Counted from the first letter of the stretch, positions 11,176 to 22,288 are shown. The stretch: 64,000 nucleotides of DNA from Rheum nobile (GCA_027886185.1 WOAB01000476.1:1-64000); one strand, 5' to 3'. Notes: generated by a model not told the origin, from the letters alone. Translations and numbers: made by a program.

Positions 11176-11722
11176 GAGATTCTCCGCTAGAGCGAGGAAA
11201 TCTCCGCAGAACAGCAGCGTCAGAGGGATGAGCTGATCGCCAGTACTCAGAGGAGGGCTGGAATAGAAGGACCAGTCATGGATGACCCATACTTTTCTAT
11301 GGCTGAGCTAGGACTATGTGTTTCAGGGTCAAGCAGGGTGCGAAACCCATCGCCAGAGCTCGATGGTGAGCCTAGCCCGAAGAGACCATGCACGAGTAGC
11401 CAGTCGTATGGGAGACGTTTTGGAACGCCTTGAGGAGGAGTGGCGTTGCCTATCGTAGTAGTTCGTTTCTTAGTTTTCCAAGTTGTACTTTGTGTAATAT
11501 TTCAGTATTGCGGCAAGTACTTTGAGAAACACTTTTATCTTCGAGCAATGTTGTCCTAACGCTCGAATGATAAACTTATGTGTAACTTGTGTAAGAATTC
11601 GAAGGTTCATCTATAAAATGCCAAGTTGATCTATTCTGAGTGATTTATTTACATTGATATATTGCATAAGTATGTTGCATAATATTAATGTATTGAATGC
11701 TTGGTATTGGATCGGTAAACAG

Positions 11723-12904
11723 ATGGTGAACCCAAGAAGCACGAGAAACTCGACTCGAGCCGGTGCTGAGACCAGCCAAAACCCCAGACCAGCAGGAAGA
11801 GGTGTTCAGGATGAACACGAGTCTGAGTCTCGCGTCCAGCAGAGGCGTGAAGGTCAGGATCAGACCCAGGCGCCGATGCTGTTTGACGCTGCAGCTGTTG
11901 AGGCGATTTGTGGGATCGTGATGCAGGCTATTACAGATGTCTTGAGACCAAGTGCGCCTCAAGCACAAGAAGTGTCTATTCATGCAGCGGTTCCTGATGT
12001 TGTGGAACCCAGAAACCCTGTGATTCAGGAGACTGCCGTTAGGGCGAGGGACAGCTATGGTCGCGCTCTTAAGACCATTACTTTCATGAGACCCGACTGC
12101 TATAACGGGAAAGGGGAGCCAGTGGCAGTGACTCATTGGTTCTCCCATATGGAGAGGTTGTTCAGGAACGTGGAGTGTACGGAGGCCGAGAAGGTCCATA
12201 TCGCTTCTCTTCAGCTGAAGGAGGAGGCTAGCGAGTGGTGGGAGAGCACTGGTTTGGCTGAGAGCCCAGTGTTGACTTGGTCGATGTTCAAGACCAAGAT
12301 GGTTGATCGTTTTTTCTCTCGTGCTATGAGAGAGGAGAAGCATAAAGAGTTCTTGTACCCTCAGACGGATGGTCTAAGAGTGACCGAGTTGGCATCTAAG
12401 TTCAACCATCTTCTACAGTACGCCACTACCGAGATCACCAGCGAGGCTCAAAAGATCCGGTACTTCCACGAGTGGATGAACCCGGATATCAAGCCATTAA
12501 TAGTGCACCACACATGCTCTACCTTGGAGCAGTATGTGGATTGTGCCTATAAGCTGGAGGTAACTCTCGAGGAGTCGACCAAGAGGCGCAACCGACAGAA
12601 GTCGATGCAGAATCAGAACCAGGGAGGTGGTTTTAAGCGCCCTGCGCCACCGTCTAACTTCGCCAAATCCGGCAGAGCTAAGACGGAGATGACGCAAGGA
12701 GGATCGACCCAGCAGTCAGGGCATACCAGGAGTTCAGTTCAGTGTTATAACTGCGGTACTGCTGGACATAAGAGCACTGAGTGTCGGAAGGAGAGGAGGC
12801 CATGCTTTGGGTGTGGACGTGATGGTCATCTGCAAAAGTTCTGCAAGCAGGGGAAGCAGAAGGGAGTAGAGTCGCAGCAAGGGTCCGTTCATCAGAGCAA
12901 CTGA
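11723..12904 (+). CDS. Gag of Tekay copy 1
   Basis: Capsid-nucleocapsid protein that packages element RNA in the cytoplasmic particle. The start is taken at the ATG of MVNPRSTRN (11723), which the minus-strand copy also has, although the frame is open upstream to 11654. The central part contains the retrotransposon gag domain (around ALKTITFMRPDCYNG to ATEITSEAQKIRYFHEWM). Two CCHC zinc knuckles follow at 12743-12784 (CYNCGTAGHKSTEC) and 12803-12844 (CFGCGRDGHLQKFC). The frame closes with TGA at 12902-12904, but pol continues in the same frame. The other copy has CGA there, so this stop is a C-to-T change at a CpG and the family probably makes one Gag-Pol product. Confidence 0.9.
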   Translation: MVNPRSTRNSTRAGAETSQNPRPAGRGVQDEHESESRVQQRREGQDQTQAPMLFDAAAVEAICGIVMQAITDVLRPSAPQAQEVSIHAAVPDVVEPRNPVIQETAVRARDSYGRALKTITFMRPDCYNGKGEPVAVTHWFSHMERLFRNVECTEAEKVHIASLQLKEEASEWWESTGLAESPVLTWSMFKTKMVDRFFSRAMREEKHKEFLYPQTDGLRVTELASKFNHLLQYATTEITSEAQKIRYFHEWMNPDIKPLIVHHTCSTLEQYVDCAYKLEVTLEESTKRRNRQKSMQNQNQGGGFKRPAPPSNFAKSGRAKTEMTQGGSTQQSGHTRSSVQCYNCGTAGHKSTECRKERRPCFGCGRDGHLQKFCKQGKQKGVESQQGSVHQSN

Positions 12905-15865
12905 CCTAGGTTTAAGTCTGCCGAGACTCCTAGCCCTTCAGTGCAGACGACTGCTCAGAACAGGGGAAAGGCCCCAGCTGCTTCTGGAAGTCAGGGCCAA
13001 CGCTTGTACGAGATGCGTGAGGCAGATGGACCCAACGCTCCGATTGCCCAAGGTACTCTATACCTTCACTCTACTTCAGTGTGCGTTCTGTTTGATTCTG
13101 GTGCTACGCATTCCTTTATTTCGGATAGCTGTGTTAGCAAGTTAGACTTAGTGTGCAATGATTCGTGCGACCCTTTCGTCGTTAATCTTCCTAATGGAGA
13201 ACGTTTGGTGGGAACCAAGCATTTGTCCGACTTTCCGATTACCATTCAGGGTAAGGAATTCGAGGCAGATTTAATCTGCATAGCCATGGCTCCATACGAC
13301 ATTATTCTCGGTATGGATTGGCTGATGCGTCACAAGGCGGTGATCGACTTCAGTTCAAGAACGGTGATGGTGTCATCCGGGGGCCAATTCGTGTGCAAGT
13401 TCAAAGGTCGAAATGACGCTGATAACGGCAAGCTGATCAATGCGATGGCTGCGTTTAAGCTACTACGACAAGGATGTGTCGGGTACCTTTGCTACTTGGA
13501 TTCGCCTGAGAAGGATGGACCTGAGGTTCTTGATATTCCTGTAGTTAGGGAATTTTCGGATGTCTTTCTGGAAGAAATTCCAGGATTACCCCCAAATCGT
13601 GACGTAGAGTTTTCTATTGATCTCGAGCCTGGTACGGCGCCGATTTCCAAATCACCGTATCGGATGGCTCCGGCTGAGATGCAAGAATTGAAGAATCAAC
13701 TTGAAGATCTTCTCGATAAAGGTTATGTCAGACCGAGTGCATCGCCGTGGGGTGCCCCGGTTTTGTTCGTCAAAAAGAAGGACGGATCGTTCCGACTTTG
13801 TATCGACTATCGAGAGTTGAACAAGGTGACGATCAAGAACAAGTATCCTTTGCCTAGGATTGATGACTTGTTGGACCAGTTGCAAGGAGCAAAGGTGTTC
13901 TCCAAGATCGACTTAAGATCTGGATATCATCAACTCAGGATTCGGGAGCAGGACATTCCTAGAACTGCGTTCAGGACCAGATATGGTCATTACGAGTTCG
14001 TAGTGATGCCTTTTGGGCTTACAAATGCTCCAGCTGTCTTTATGGATTTGATGAACCGATGTTTTCACCAGTACTTGGATAAGTTCGTGGTGGTCTTCAT
14101 AGACGACATCTTGATCTATTCTCCGAATGAAGAAGTCCATGAGGAACATCTACGGATTTCCTTGTCGATCCTTAGACAACATCAGCTTTATGCTAAATTG
14201 TCTAAATGTGAATTATGGATGAAGGAAGTGGCTTTCTTAGGCCACGTGATCAATAAAAATGGGGTTATGGTTGATCCCCAAAAGATTGAAGCTGTGGCTA
14301 AGTGGACACAGCCCCAGAGCGTGAAAGAGGTGCGCAGTTTTCTTGGACTTGCCGGGTATTATAGAAGGTTTGTAGAAGGATTTTCAAAGATCGCTCTACC
14401 GATGACCAATCTACTCCACAAAGTCCACAAGAAGTTTGTCTGGAATGACAAGTGCGAGGTCAGTTTCCAGGAGTTGAAGCGACAGTTGACCTCAGCACCC
14501 GTGTTAGCACTCCCAGAGGGGAATGACGATTATGTGGTCTATAGTGATGCTTCCAAGTGTGGCCTTGGTTGTGTTTTGATGCAAAGGGGCAGAGTCATTG
14601 CTTACGCATCTAGACAACTCAAGACTTACGAAGAAAACTATCCGACCCATGATCTTGAGTTAGCAGCGGTTGTCTTTGCGCTGAAGATTTGGAGGCATTA
14701 CCTCTATGGTATAAGATGCCAAGTCTTCACTGACCACAAAAGTCTCAAGTATATATTTACTCAGAAGGAGTTAAATATGAGACAACGCCGCTGGCTAGAG
14801 TTGCTCAAAGACTACGACATGGAGTTGTTGTATCATCCGGGCAAGGCTAATGTAGTAGCTGATGCGCTAAGCCGGAAGACAACGCACGAGACTGTGGTTG
14901 CGTTGCTTACTGCTCAGACCAAGCCAAACCAAGAGTCATGCGACATTGAAGTCTTATATGACCAGCGTAGAGGGTACCTGAGTATGATGGAGATTCAGGC
15001 TACACTGCTGGATCAAATCAAAGAAAAGCAAGTCAATGACATCATCTTGGTAAAGTTAAGCAGTGAAGTGATGGATGGGAAAGCTCCCAGTTTTGTGGTT
15101 CAGGATGATGGATCACTTTGGTTTCAGGATCGGATCTATGTGCCTGACACAGAAGGTCTTCGTCAGTTGGTGATGAGAGAAGCTCATTCATCTGCTTATT
15201 CTGTGCATCCTGGCTCTAGCAAGATGTACAAGGATCTCAGGAAGAAGTTTTGGTGGCCAAACATGAAGTGGGACGTAGCAGACTTTGTGGCAAAGTGCTT
15301 AACTTGCCAGAAGGTCAAGATCGAACACCGCAGACCAGGTGGTGAGATGCTACCTCTCCCCATGCCAGAATGGAAATGGGAGGACATTTCCATGGACTTC
15401 GTCACTGGGCTACCCAAGACTCCAAGTCAGAGAGATGCTATCTGGGTAATTGTGGATAGGCTTACGAAGAGTGCTCATTTCATAGCCATCAAGACCACAT
15501 GGGAAACCCAGAAGCTAGCCGAAGTTTACCAGAAGGAGATTGTCCGCTTACATGGCATTCCTAAGACCATCGTATCGGACCGAGATGGTCGTTTCATGTC
15601 AAGATTCTGGAAGGAACTTCATAAGGCAATGGGAACCGAGTTAAGGTTCAGTACAGCGTTTCATCCTCAGACAGATGGCCAGTCTGAAAGGACCATCCAG
15701 ACTCTGGAGGATATGCTTAGAGCTTGTGTGCTCGATCGTCCGACTAGCTGGGAGGACAGCTTGAGTCTGATTGAGTTCACGTACAACAATAGCTGGCATG
15801 CTACAATCAAGATGGCTTCGTTTGAAGCTTTGTATGGTCGTATATGCAGATCTCCGATTTGTTAG
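12905..15865 (+). CDS. Pol of Tekay copy 1: protease, reverse transcriptase, RNase H, integrase core
   Basis: Continuous frame after the gag stop, open to a TAG at 15863. Domains in order (residues counted from 12941): aspartic protease with DSGAT at about 52-56; reverse transcriptase with VVMPFGLTNAP and the catalytic FIDD near 385; RNase H with YSDASKCGLG near 533, HDLELAAVVFALK and ADALSRK; integrase with an HHCC zinc part (HPG...CLTCQ), then the DDE triad in SMDFVTGLP, VSDRDGRF and the FHPQTDGQSERT region. INT after RT/RNase H defines the Ty3 order. At 15863 a TGG codon, kept in the minus copy, has become TAG, which cuts off the integrase C-terminus. Enzymatic motifs otherwise look intact. 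Confidence 0.93.
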   Translation, partial: PRFKSAETPSPSVQTTAQNRGKAPAASGSQGQRLYEMREADGPNAPIAQGTLYLHSTSVCVLFDSGATHSFISDSCVSKLDLVCNDSCDPFVVNLPNGERLVGTKHLSDFPITIQGKEFEADLICIAMAPYDIILGMDWLMRHKAVIDFSSRTVMVSSGGQFVCKFKGRNDADNGKLINAMAAFKLLRQGCVGYLCYLDSPEKDGPEVLDIPVVREFSDVFLEEIPGLPPNRDVEFSIDLEPGTAPISKSPYRMAPAEMQELKNQLEDLLDKGYVRPSASPWGAPVLFVKKKDGSFRLCIDYRELNKVTIKNKYPLPRIDDLLDQLQGAKVFSKIDLRSGYHQLRIREQDIPRTAFRTRYGHYEFVVMPFGLTNAPAVFMDLMNRCFHQYLDKFVVVFIDDILIYSPNEEVHEEHLRISLSILRQHQLYAKLSKCELWMKEVAFLGHVINKNGVMVDPQKIEAVAKWTQPQSVKEVRSFLGLAGYYRRFVEGFSKIALPMTNLLHKVHKKFVWNDKCEVSFQELKRQLTSAPVLALPEGNDDYVVYSDASKCGLGCVLMQRGRVIAYASRQLKTYEENYPTHDLELAAVVFALKIWRHYLYGIRCQVFTDHKSLKYIFTQKELNMRQRRWLELLKDYDMELLYHPGKANVVADALSRKTTHETVVALLTAQTKPNQESCDIEVLYDQRRGYLSMMEIQATLLDQIKEKQVNDIILVKLSSEVMDGKAPSFVVQDDGSLWFQDRIYVPDTEGLRQLVMREAHSSAYSVHPGSSKMYKDLRKKFWWPNMKWDVADFVAKCLTCQKVKIEHRRPGGEMLPLPMPEWKWEDISMDFVTGLPKTPSQRDAIWVIVDRLTKSAHFIAIKTTWETQKLAEVYQKEIVRLHGIPKTIVSDRDGRFMSRFWKELHKAMGTELRFSTAFHPQTDGQSERTIQTLEDMLRACVLDRPTSWEDSLSLIEFTYNNSWHATIKMASFEALYGRICRSPIC

Positions 15866-16444
15866 GACGATAATGCCGACACAATTCTGCTTGGACCAGA
15901 GTTGGTCGAAAGGACGGCTTCAGACATTGCTTTGATCAGACAAAGGATGTTGACCGCTCAGAGTCGACAAAAGTCCTACGCAGATCGGAAGCGCAGGACT
16001 GTCGAGTTCGAGGTCGGTGACAAGGTTTTTGTCAAGGTGTCGCCTTCCAAAGGAGTTTTCAGATTTGGTAAGCGTGGGAAGCTTAACCCTCGCTACGTGG
16101 GACCATTCAAGATTTTGGATAGAGTGGGATCTCTAGCGTACCGTTTGGCGTTGCCACCATCGGCTCACCCGGTGCATAACGTGTTCCACGTGTCTTTACT
16201 CAGAAAGTATGTGCCAGATGAGTCTCATGTGCTTAGTTATGAGGACATCGAGATTCAAGCTAATGGTACTTACGAAGAGTTGCCCGTGCGCATTTTGGAG
16301 CGTCGGGAGAAGCAATTGCGCAACAAGATCGTACCTTTGGTACGAGTGCTGTGGTCCAAGTCAGGGACCGAAGAAGTTACTTGGGAGACGTGGGAAACCG
16401 AGTCAGATATGCTCAGGCGTTTTCCCGAGTTATTCTCGACCTAA
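15866..16444 (+). CDS. Integrase C-terminus and chromodomain-like end, separated by a nonsense codon
   Basis: Same frame as pol, downstream of the TAG at 15863-15865. It holds the GPF/Y module (YVGPFKILDRVGSLAYRL) followed by FHVSLLRKYVPDESH and a chromodomain-type end with VRVLWSKSGTEEVTWETW and RFPELF, near the 3' LTR. Chromodomains of this kind direct plant chromoviruses to chromatin. Translation would need readthrough or a parent without the stop. Confidence 0.85.
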   Translation, partial: DDNADTILLGPELVERTASDIALIRQRMLTAQSRQKSYADRKRRTVEFEVGDKVFVKVSPSKGVFRFGKRGKLNPRYVGPFKILDRVGSLAYRLALPPSAHPVHNVFHVSLLRKYVPDESHVLSYEDIEIQANGTYEELPVRILERREKQLRNKIVPLVRVLWSKSGTEEVTWETWETESDMLRRFPELFST

Positions 16445-16467
16445 GTTTCGGGGTCGAAACTTCTTGT

Positions 16468-16480
16468 AAGGGAGAGAAGA
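16468..16480 (+). promoter_or_regulatory. Polypurine tract of Tekay copy 1
   Basis: AAGGGAGAGAAGA ends exactly where the 3' LTR begins (TGTGATACC at 16481). It is the usual RNase H-resistant primer for plus-strand synthesis. Confidence 0.85.
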
Positions 16481-18885
16481 TGTGATACCCCGTATTTTTG
16501 TAAGGTTATTTTGGGAATTATGAAATTTTCCCGAGTACCCGTTGTGTACGTCGGATTTAATTCAGGTAGCTTGAGACATTCTGTAATGTGCTCTATGTCT
16601 GTAATATTTTTCTCAGTGAAATAATATACAGACAAGGTGCCTTGAATTTTAAATTGTCGTTCGCGTACGATAATTGTTATCCCGGCTTAATGTCATGTTC
16701 GTTCAAAGCTGAACGGGCGGGAAAAAGTTGTCATGGCGACCGCCGTAAAGTCGCGGCGACCGCCGTCGTGAGACCCAAACACGGAGACCGCCGTAAAGTC
16801 ACGGCGCCCGCCGTCCCAACGCTCGAGGAGGCAGCTGGTGTGTCATGCCACGTGGACCGCCGTAAATTACGGCGCCCGCCGTAATGGCAGTCATCGTTGT
16901 CCGGCAGTCCTTGCCCGATGGTCGTCGGCGCGATTTCCGACGAGCGCCGAACTAGCTGTAGGCCCATCTTCTTCGTGCTCTAGACGCTTTGGCTATAAAA
17001 GGGGGTGTTGGGGGAGAGATTTGAGCCATCCCAAACACTGAACCTCTGCCAAAATTGCCTCTCGCCGGAGTTGTGCCTTCGCCAGAATTTTTGAAGGTCT
17101 CGCCGGTGTTGCTTTGGTGTGGTTCCTGAGTGCCTTTGTGAAGCTTTTGGTTAGCCTTGGAGGTTAGAAGCCAAAGCTAGTCGAAGGAGGCCGAACCGCT
17201 CGTGTTTTTGGGTGAGTTTTCTCTCGTTTCAGTCGGCCGTGTTCTTCACGGCGACCGCCGTGTTCTTCACGGCGACCGCCGCCAAGAACGGCGACCGCCG
17301 CCAGTGCCCAGAACGCCTTCGTGGCTTTGGCTTGGTCGGTTGTCGTCGTGGCGTCTTTCCTTTCGTGTTCTTTCGCCGTGTTTAGATTCGTACTGTTTAT
17401 GTCAGATCTAACTTAGGGTTCCTTTTATGGGTCGACTCGAAGGTCGTTGTGCTGTCAGAGCTGTACCGTGTCGAGCCCGGAATCCAGTGACGTCTTTAGA
17501 CTATTCTGCGGAGTAAGGCAAGTGGCGGTTCGCTCTTGCTCTTTCGTTCCATATTTACATTAATTATCAGTAGTTTATCTGAGTAATTAATTTGGAATGA
17601 ATATTCGGTTTGTCTGGAAACGGTTTTGATAAACTGTTTTGAAAATCATATAATAGGTTGTATATCTGTTAGAACAACGCTATTATTTGTGATCGCCTTT
17701 CGGGCCTTTATGTGGATTTATCCTGTAAATGTGGTGGTGCTGTAACTGTTTAGTTAGCACTGTTAGATAGGAACGTTACTCGGACTCTGTCCAATCGTTT
17801 CTTTATAATCTGTTATCGGGATGGCTCGTCCCCATCTGGTACTATTCTAAGATCATGATCGGTCTCTTACACATGTGTGTAGAGACATGACACTTAACTG
17901 GTGTCACAAACCTTTCGGTATACGTCACTCTCGACGAAACGTATACTAAGATGTGTCGTCCCATTGGTGGGGTACACATGTAAAAGTCTATAACGTGATG
18001 TGTGTTTTTGAAACATAAATGAGATAAGTGCTACCTTGACGCACATAATTAATACACCTTGGGCGAGTAGTGCAGCTAAGTTCAGTGCAGCTAGGAAAAC
18101 TCGTCTTGACTTGAATGTAGTACGTTCTCTTTCCAATCTGGATTCGCTGTAGGCGATGAGGTTGGTCGTAAACCGAAGCATCTCAGTCAGTTTTAAATCA
18201 TGGTTGAATGATTCTGTAACTTTCCAGATTTGTCATTGCTTCCTTAAAGACTCATTTCAGTTGGAGTCTTCTTTCGAGTCGATTTCTGTGAAGATTCAGT
18301 CTTCCAGAATCTTCTCTTGTGCATACCTCTTGTTTATTCCAGTAGGAGTATGGTGGTTGACAAGCGTACTCGATTATTATTCGAGGGACGAAGAGTCTAA
18401 CCTAATACAACTGCTTCGAACCAGTCTGCTTTGTTCCCTTGCTAGTCTATTCATTTAGACTAACCAACCAATATTTTCCCTTGTATGGTTGGCTGGTGTC
18501 ATCCGTTCGATTCGGCACATCAGTTAAGAAGTAGCTCAGAAGATTAGAAGGACTATGGAGTCGGCGGTGGTTTTTGAATGTTTTAATTATTTCTTTAATC
18601 AGGTTATGATCCTTTGGACAATAACTCCGATTGTAACTTACTTTCTTAGTCTTCCGCTGTGTTGGGTTTAAACTATGTTTTGACCTATTCGGGATTGGAT
18701 TGTAATCCCGTAACTCTTATTTCCTCGACAATGTTATGTTTTGGAATGTAATGCTTATCTTTGTGTATCAATTGCATTTCATAAATTGTATTTATTTGGT
18801 AAAGCCTTGGGTGATCTCGGTAAGGAACACTGGAGTCACTGGTGGTAATACCTTTCCAAAAGGGTTAAGTTTTGGGGGTGTTACA
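16481..18885 (+). repeat. 3' LTR of Tekay copy 1
   Basis: 2405 bp, starting TGTGATACC and ending GTTACA, and followed directly by the TGGTC target duplication. It differs from the 5' LTR at scattered positions and one-base indels. TATA box at 16994. Confidence 0.93.
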
Positions 18886-18890
18886 TGGTC
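18886..18890. repeat. Target site duplication TGGTC, right copy
   Basis: Matches 7886-7890. The Helitron protein frame resumes immediately afterwards. Confidence 0.92.
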
Positions 18891-21693
18891 CATGTGGAGC
18901 TTCTAAACCATCGTCTTTGTGTATGCCTGATGGAAAGTGTAGAAAGTACTTTCCAAAACAATTTGTTGAGCAAACTTTTGTTGATGAAGATAGGTACCCT
19001 GTTTACAGAAGACGTGACGATGGTAGAATGATAGAAAAGAGTGGAGTTCCCCTTGATAATCGGTATGTGTTCCTTATAATGCATTTCTTCTCCTAAAATA
19101 CAATGCACATATAAATGTTGAATGGTGCAACCGATCATGCTCTATCAAGTATCTATTCAAGTACATAAATAAAGGGCATGATCGCGTCACTGTTACAATT
19201 ACAAACTCTGATGTAAACAATGTCGGTGAGAATTGCATGGACGAAATAAAAAACTACTACACCGCCCGCTATGTATCGGCGTGTGAAGCGGTTTGGAGGA
19301 TTTTTGCCTTTGATATTCATTACAGGACTCGTGTTGTTCAATGTTTGAATTTGCACCTTCCCGGTGAGGAAAGCGTTTTATTTGATGATGATGATCCTAT
19401 TGATGTCGTCTTAAATGATCATGAAAGTGATAAATCAATATTTCTGCAATGGATGGCGTCTAACAAAAAGTTTCCAAAAGCTAAAGATTTGACGTATTCC
19501 GAATTTCCAGAGAAATTTGTTTGGGTAGCTTCATCTAGGCATTGGAAAAAACGTGACATGCGTGGTTCTGTTGGAAGGATTTATCACGTAGCTCCTGGTA
19601 GTGGCGAGAAGTACTATCTTAGAATTTTGTTGAATCATATAAAAGGACCAACATGCTACGAAGATTTAAGGACTGTTGAGGGTTCAGTTTATAGTACATT
19701 TAAAGAAGCTTGCTATGCATTGGGGTTGTTAGATGATGACAGAGAATATGTTGACGGGATAACTGAAGCAAGTTTTTGGGGATCAGCAAACAACATTAGG
19801 AGTCTATTTGTATTTCTTTTGGTGTCTGATTGCATGGCAAAACCAGAGTTTGTTTGGGAACAAACATGGAGGCTTCTAGCAGATGACATTGTCGATAAAC
19901 AGAGGAGAATTCTACGAATTAAGGGTATGTATTTCATTAACGTTGTTTACTTGATCATAATCCTAACTACATTTGATGTACTTTTTGGCGGAATATATTG
20001 TACTCATTTAATTGTAGTGACATGTAAATTCTATTTATATGCAGATTTGCATGTTATAGATGACCAATTACAAAACTACGCTCTTGCCGAAATTGACAAG
20101 TTATTACGACGAAATGGTAGTAGTTTGAGTCACTATAAAACCATGTCTTCTATAGATTCAAGCCTCATATCTGAAGGTTTCAACAAGCTTATACAAGATG
20201 AACTTCGATATGATAAATCATGTCTAGACGAGGAACATTCACAATTACTTTCTAGATTTACAATGGAGCAAAAATGGGTGTATGATGAGATCATGAATGT
20301 TGTTTTATCAAATAATGGGGGTGTCTTCTTTTTATATGGTTATGGTGGTACATGCAAAACTTATATATGGAGGGCACTTTCGGCGGCTATAAGGTCAAAA
20401 GGTGAAATAGTCCTTACTGTTGCTTCAAGTGGAAATGCAGCTCTCCTAATACCTGGCGGCAGAACTGCTCATTCGAGGTTTAAAATACATTTGCAAGTTA
20501 ATGAGGATTCCACATGTCATATATGTTCAGGTACTGAACTTTCAGAGTTGATATGTGCCGCCAAACTTATTATCTGGGATGAAGCTGTCATGACGAATAG
20601 GTTCTGTTTTGAAGCTTTAGATAGGACGTTAAGAGATATTTTACGGGCTACAAATCCCCTTAGTTTAGAGCAACCTTTTGGAGGGAAAGTCATAGTATTT
20701 GGTGGAGACTTTAGGCAAATTCTACCCGTTATCTCAAAAGGGAGCAGGCAAGATGTTGTTTTTGCCACCATTAATTCCTCTTATTTGTGGGACCATTGCA
20801 AAGTTCTTACGCTGACAAGGAACATGAGGATTCAATAAGGTACATCTGAATCTCAGATCCAAGAGGCAAAATAATTTTCTGAATGGATATTAAGCATCGG
20901 AGATGGGACTGCAGGTGTTAACAATGATGGAGAAGCGCAAATAGAAATCCCCGATGAACTATTGGTCAAGGATTAATTCCAGCAGTTGTTAAATCTGTTT
21001 ATCCCTCTCTAATGGAAGATCAGTTGTCTCCTGCATACTTTGAAGAACGAGCAATTCTTGCTCCAACACACGAAGAGGTAGATAAAGTTAATGAGTATAT
21101 ATTGTTTTCGTTGCCTAGTGATGAAAAGATCTATCTCAGTTCGGATAGTCTGTGCAAGGCAGGTTTTGTTAAAGACAGTGATGCGAGTATTTATACTTCT
21201 GATTATTTAAACAGTATTAGATGTTCTGGTTTGCCAAATCATGTACTCAAACTAAAGGTTGGGGTGCCTATTATGCTGCTCCGAAATATTGATCAATCTT
21301 TAGGTTTATGCAATGGGACAAGATTGATAACCACGCAACTTGGCAGTCATGTTATACAAGGGAGATTTATTTCAGGCAACAATATTGGACATACGGTGTT
21401 GATTTCTCGCATGATAATGTCATCATCAGACACTTCATTCCCTTTCAAGTTTCAACGAAGACAATTTCCCTTGAGTGTATGTTTTGCTATGACCATAAAC
21501 AAAAGCCAAGGCCAATCTCTTGCAAATGTCGGTTTGTATCTTCCACGCCATGTTTTCAGTCATGGCCAGTTTTATGTAATCATCAAGGGTGACTAGCAAG
21601 AAAGGTTTGAAGATATTGATTTGCGACAAAGATAAGAAGAGGTATAATACTATAACCAATGTAGTATACAAGGAAGTTTTTAATAATTTGTAA
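18891..21693 (+). pseudogene. Helitron RepHel protein, Rep C-part and Pif1-like helicase (broken)
   Basis: Continuation of the RepHel gene after the Tekay insertion. The Rep part carries YLFKYINKGHDR and the tyrosine motif NYYTARYVSACEAVWRIF, with candidate catalytic Tyr codons at 19255/19258 and 19270. One intron by borders is 19925-20044 (GTATGT...ATGCAG). The Pif1/RecD-like helicase follows: Walker A at 20338-20361, Walker B LIIWDEA, FGGDFRQILPV, and near the end FAMTINKSQGQS and the VGLYLPR block. The last codons run to TAA at 21691-21693. Defects: a 1-nt loss near 19065; Walker A reads GYGGTCKT, with Cys (20353-20355) instead of the conserved Gly before Lys; stops at about 20836 and 20870; a frame change near 20980; another near 21590. 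Not functional. Confidence 0.88.
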
Positions 21694-22054
21694 CAATTTT
21701 GAACATCGTTCCACATTTAATGTTTTTCGTTTAATTTTCATGTATTATATGATCACTTTTATTATGTTTGATTGTTTTAGTAGTATTGATGTAAGTGGTG
21801 TGGCTATACCTGTTTGAAAGACTACTTAGCCAATTTTTATTATTAATAAAGTTATGGAGAGTGTCGTCTCTCTTTATATAATTTAGTTTTTTGTATATCT
21901 TGAATATTTTTTTTCGATTAGTCATGTTTTATTTAAATAACTAATCAAATAAATATTAAACCAATGACTCATCGATAATTTTAAAAAATACTATTTTTAC
22001 AAATGTAAAAAAAAATATAAACAAATCTCGTGCAAGGCACGGGTATTACACTAG
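21694..22054 (+). other. Helitron 3' non-coding end
   Basis: AT-rich DNA after the helicase stop, ending in the terminal hairpin and CTAG. No gene seen. Confidence 0.7.
22027..22054 (+). terminator. Helitron 3' terminal hairpin and CTAG end
   Basis: CTCGTGC, loop AAG, GCACGGG, then TATTACA and CTAG followed by T. This hairpin serves as the termination signal for rolling-circle transfer in Helitrons. Confidence 0.85.
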
Positions 22055-22288
22055 TTTCATATAAATTGGTTAGAAAGGAAAATATTCATTAGCATTCATG
22101 AAATTTTATTATTTTTATTTTACTGATACATCTCTCATAAAATTGAATCGTTTAATTTGAAAAGAAAATAAATAATTATACACATTGATTATGTACTGTG
22201 TAAATTTTAAATTGCATAAAACAGGTAAAGAACTCACAGCCTTCACATTATGAAAGACAAAAAAAAATGGAGCAAATGAAGCAATGTA

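Larger units (their letters stand above)
7891..18885 (+). mobile_element. Full-length Tekay/Del-type Ty3 chromovirus (copy 1)
   Basis: A 10,995-bp LTR retrotransposon: LTRs 7891-10296 and 16481-18885 that differ at few positions, a Met-tRNA type primer site at 10301, an acidic extra frame, gag-pol in one frame with PR-RT-RNase H-INT order (the Ty3 order), a C-terminal chromodomain-like end, a polypurine tract and the TGGTC target duplication. The long LTRs and the type of C-terminal end point to the Tekay/Del lineage. It sits inside the HUH-nuclease exon of the Helitron. Two in-frame stops (12902 and 15863) prevent autonomous activity. Near-identical LTRs indicate a recent insertion. Confidence 0.93.
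1..22054 (+). mobile_element. Helitron, autonomous type, decayed and interrupted by two LTR insertions
   Basis: A rolling-circle transposon of the plant Helitron type. The 3' end is clear: a GC-rich hairpin (22027-22043, stem CTCGTGC/GCACGGG with one G-T pair) is followed after a short spacer by CTAG at 22051-22054 and then a T, the CTRR-T end known for Helitrons. Upstream are exons for a RepHel protein (about 6077-21693). The 5' end (expected TC after an A) was not identified and may lie before the window, so the start given is only the window edge. Without the two LTR insertions the piece seen here is about 8.5 kb. Several frameshifts and stops make this copy inactive. The type is firm; the left boundary is not. 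Confidence 0.85.

Noticed and set aside
12902..12904. Programmed stop-codon readthrough between gag and pol
   Set aside because: The sister copy has a sense codon at this position.
19925..20044. Continuous coding through the helicase ORF
   Set aside because: This piece is open by chance. It starts GTATGT, ends ATGCAG, is AT-rich and hydrophobic in translation, and interrupts the conserved block, so it is an intron.
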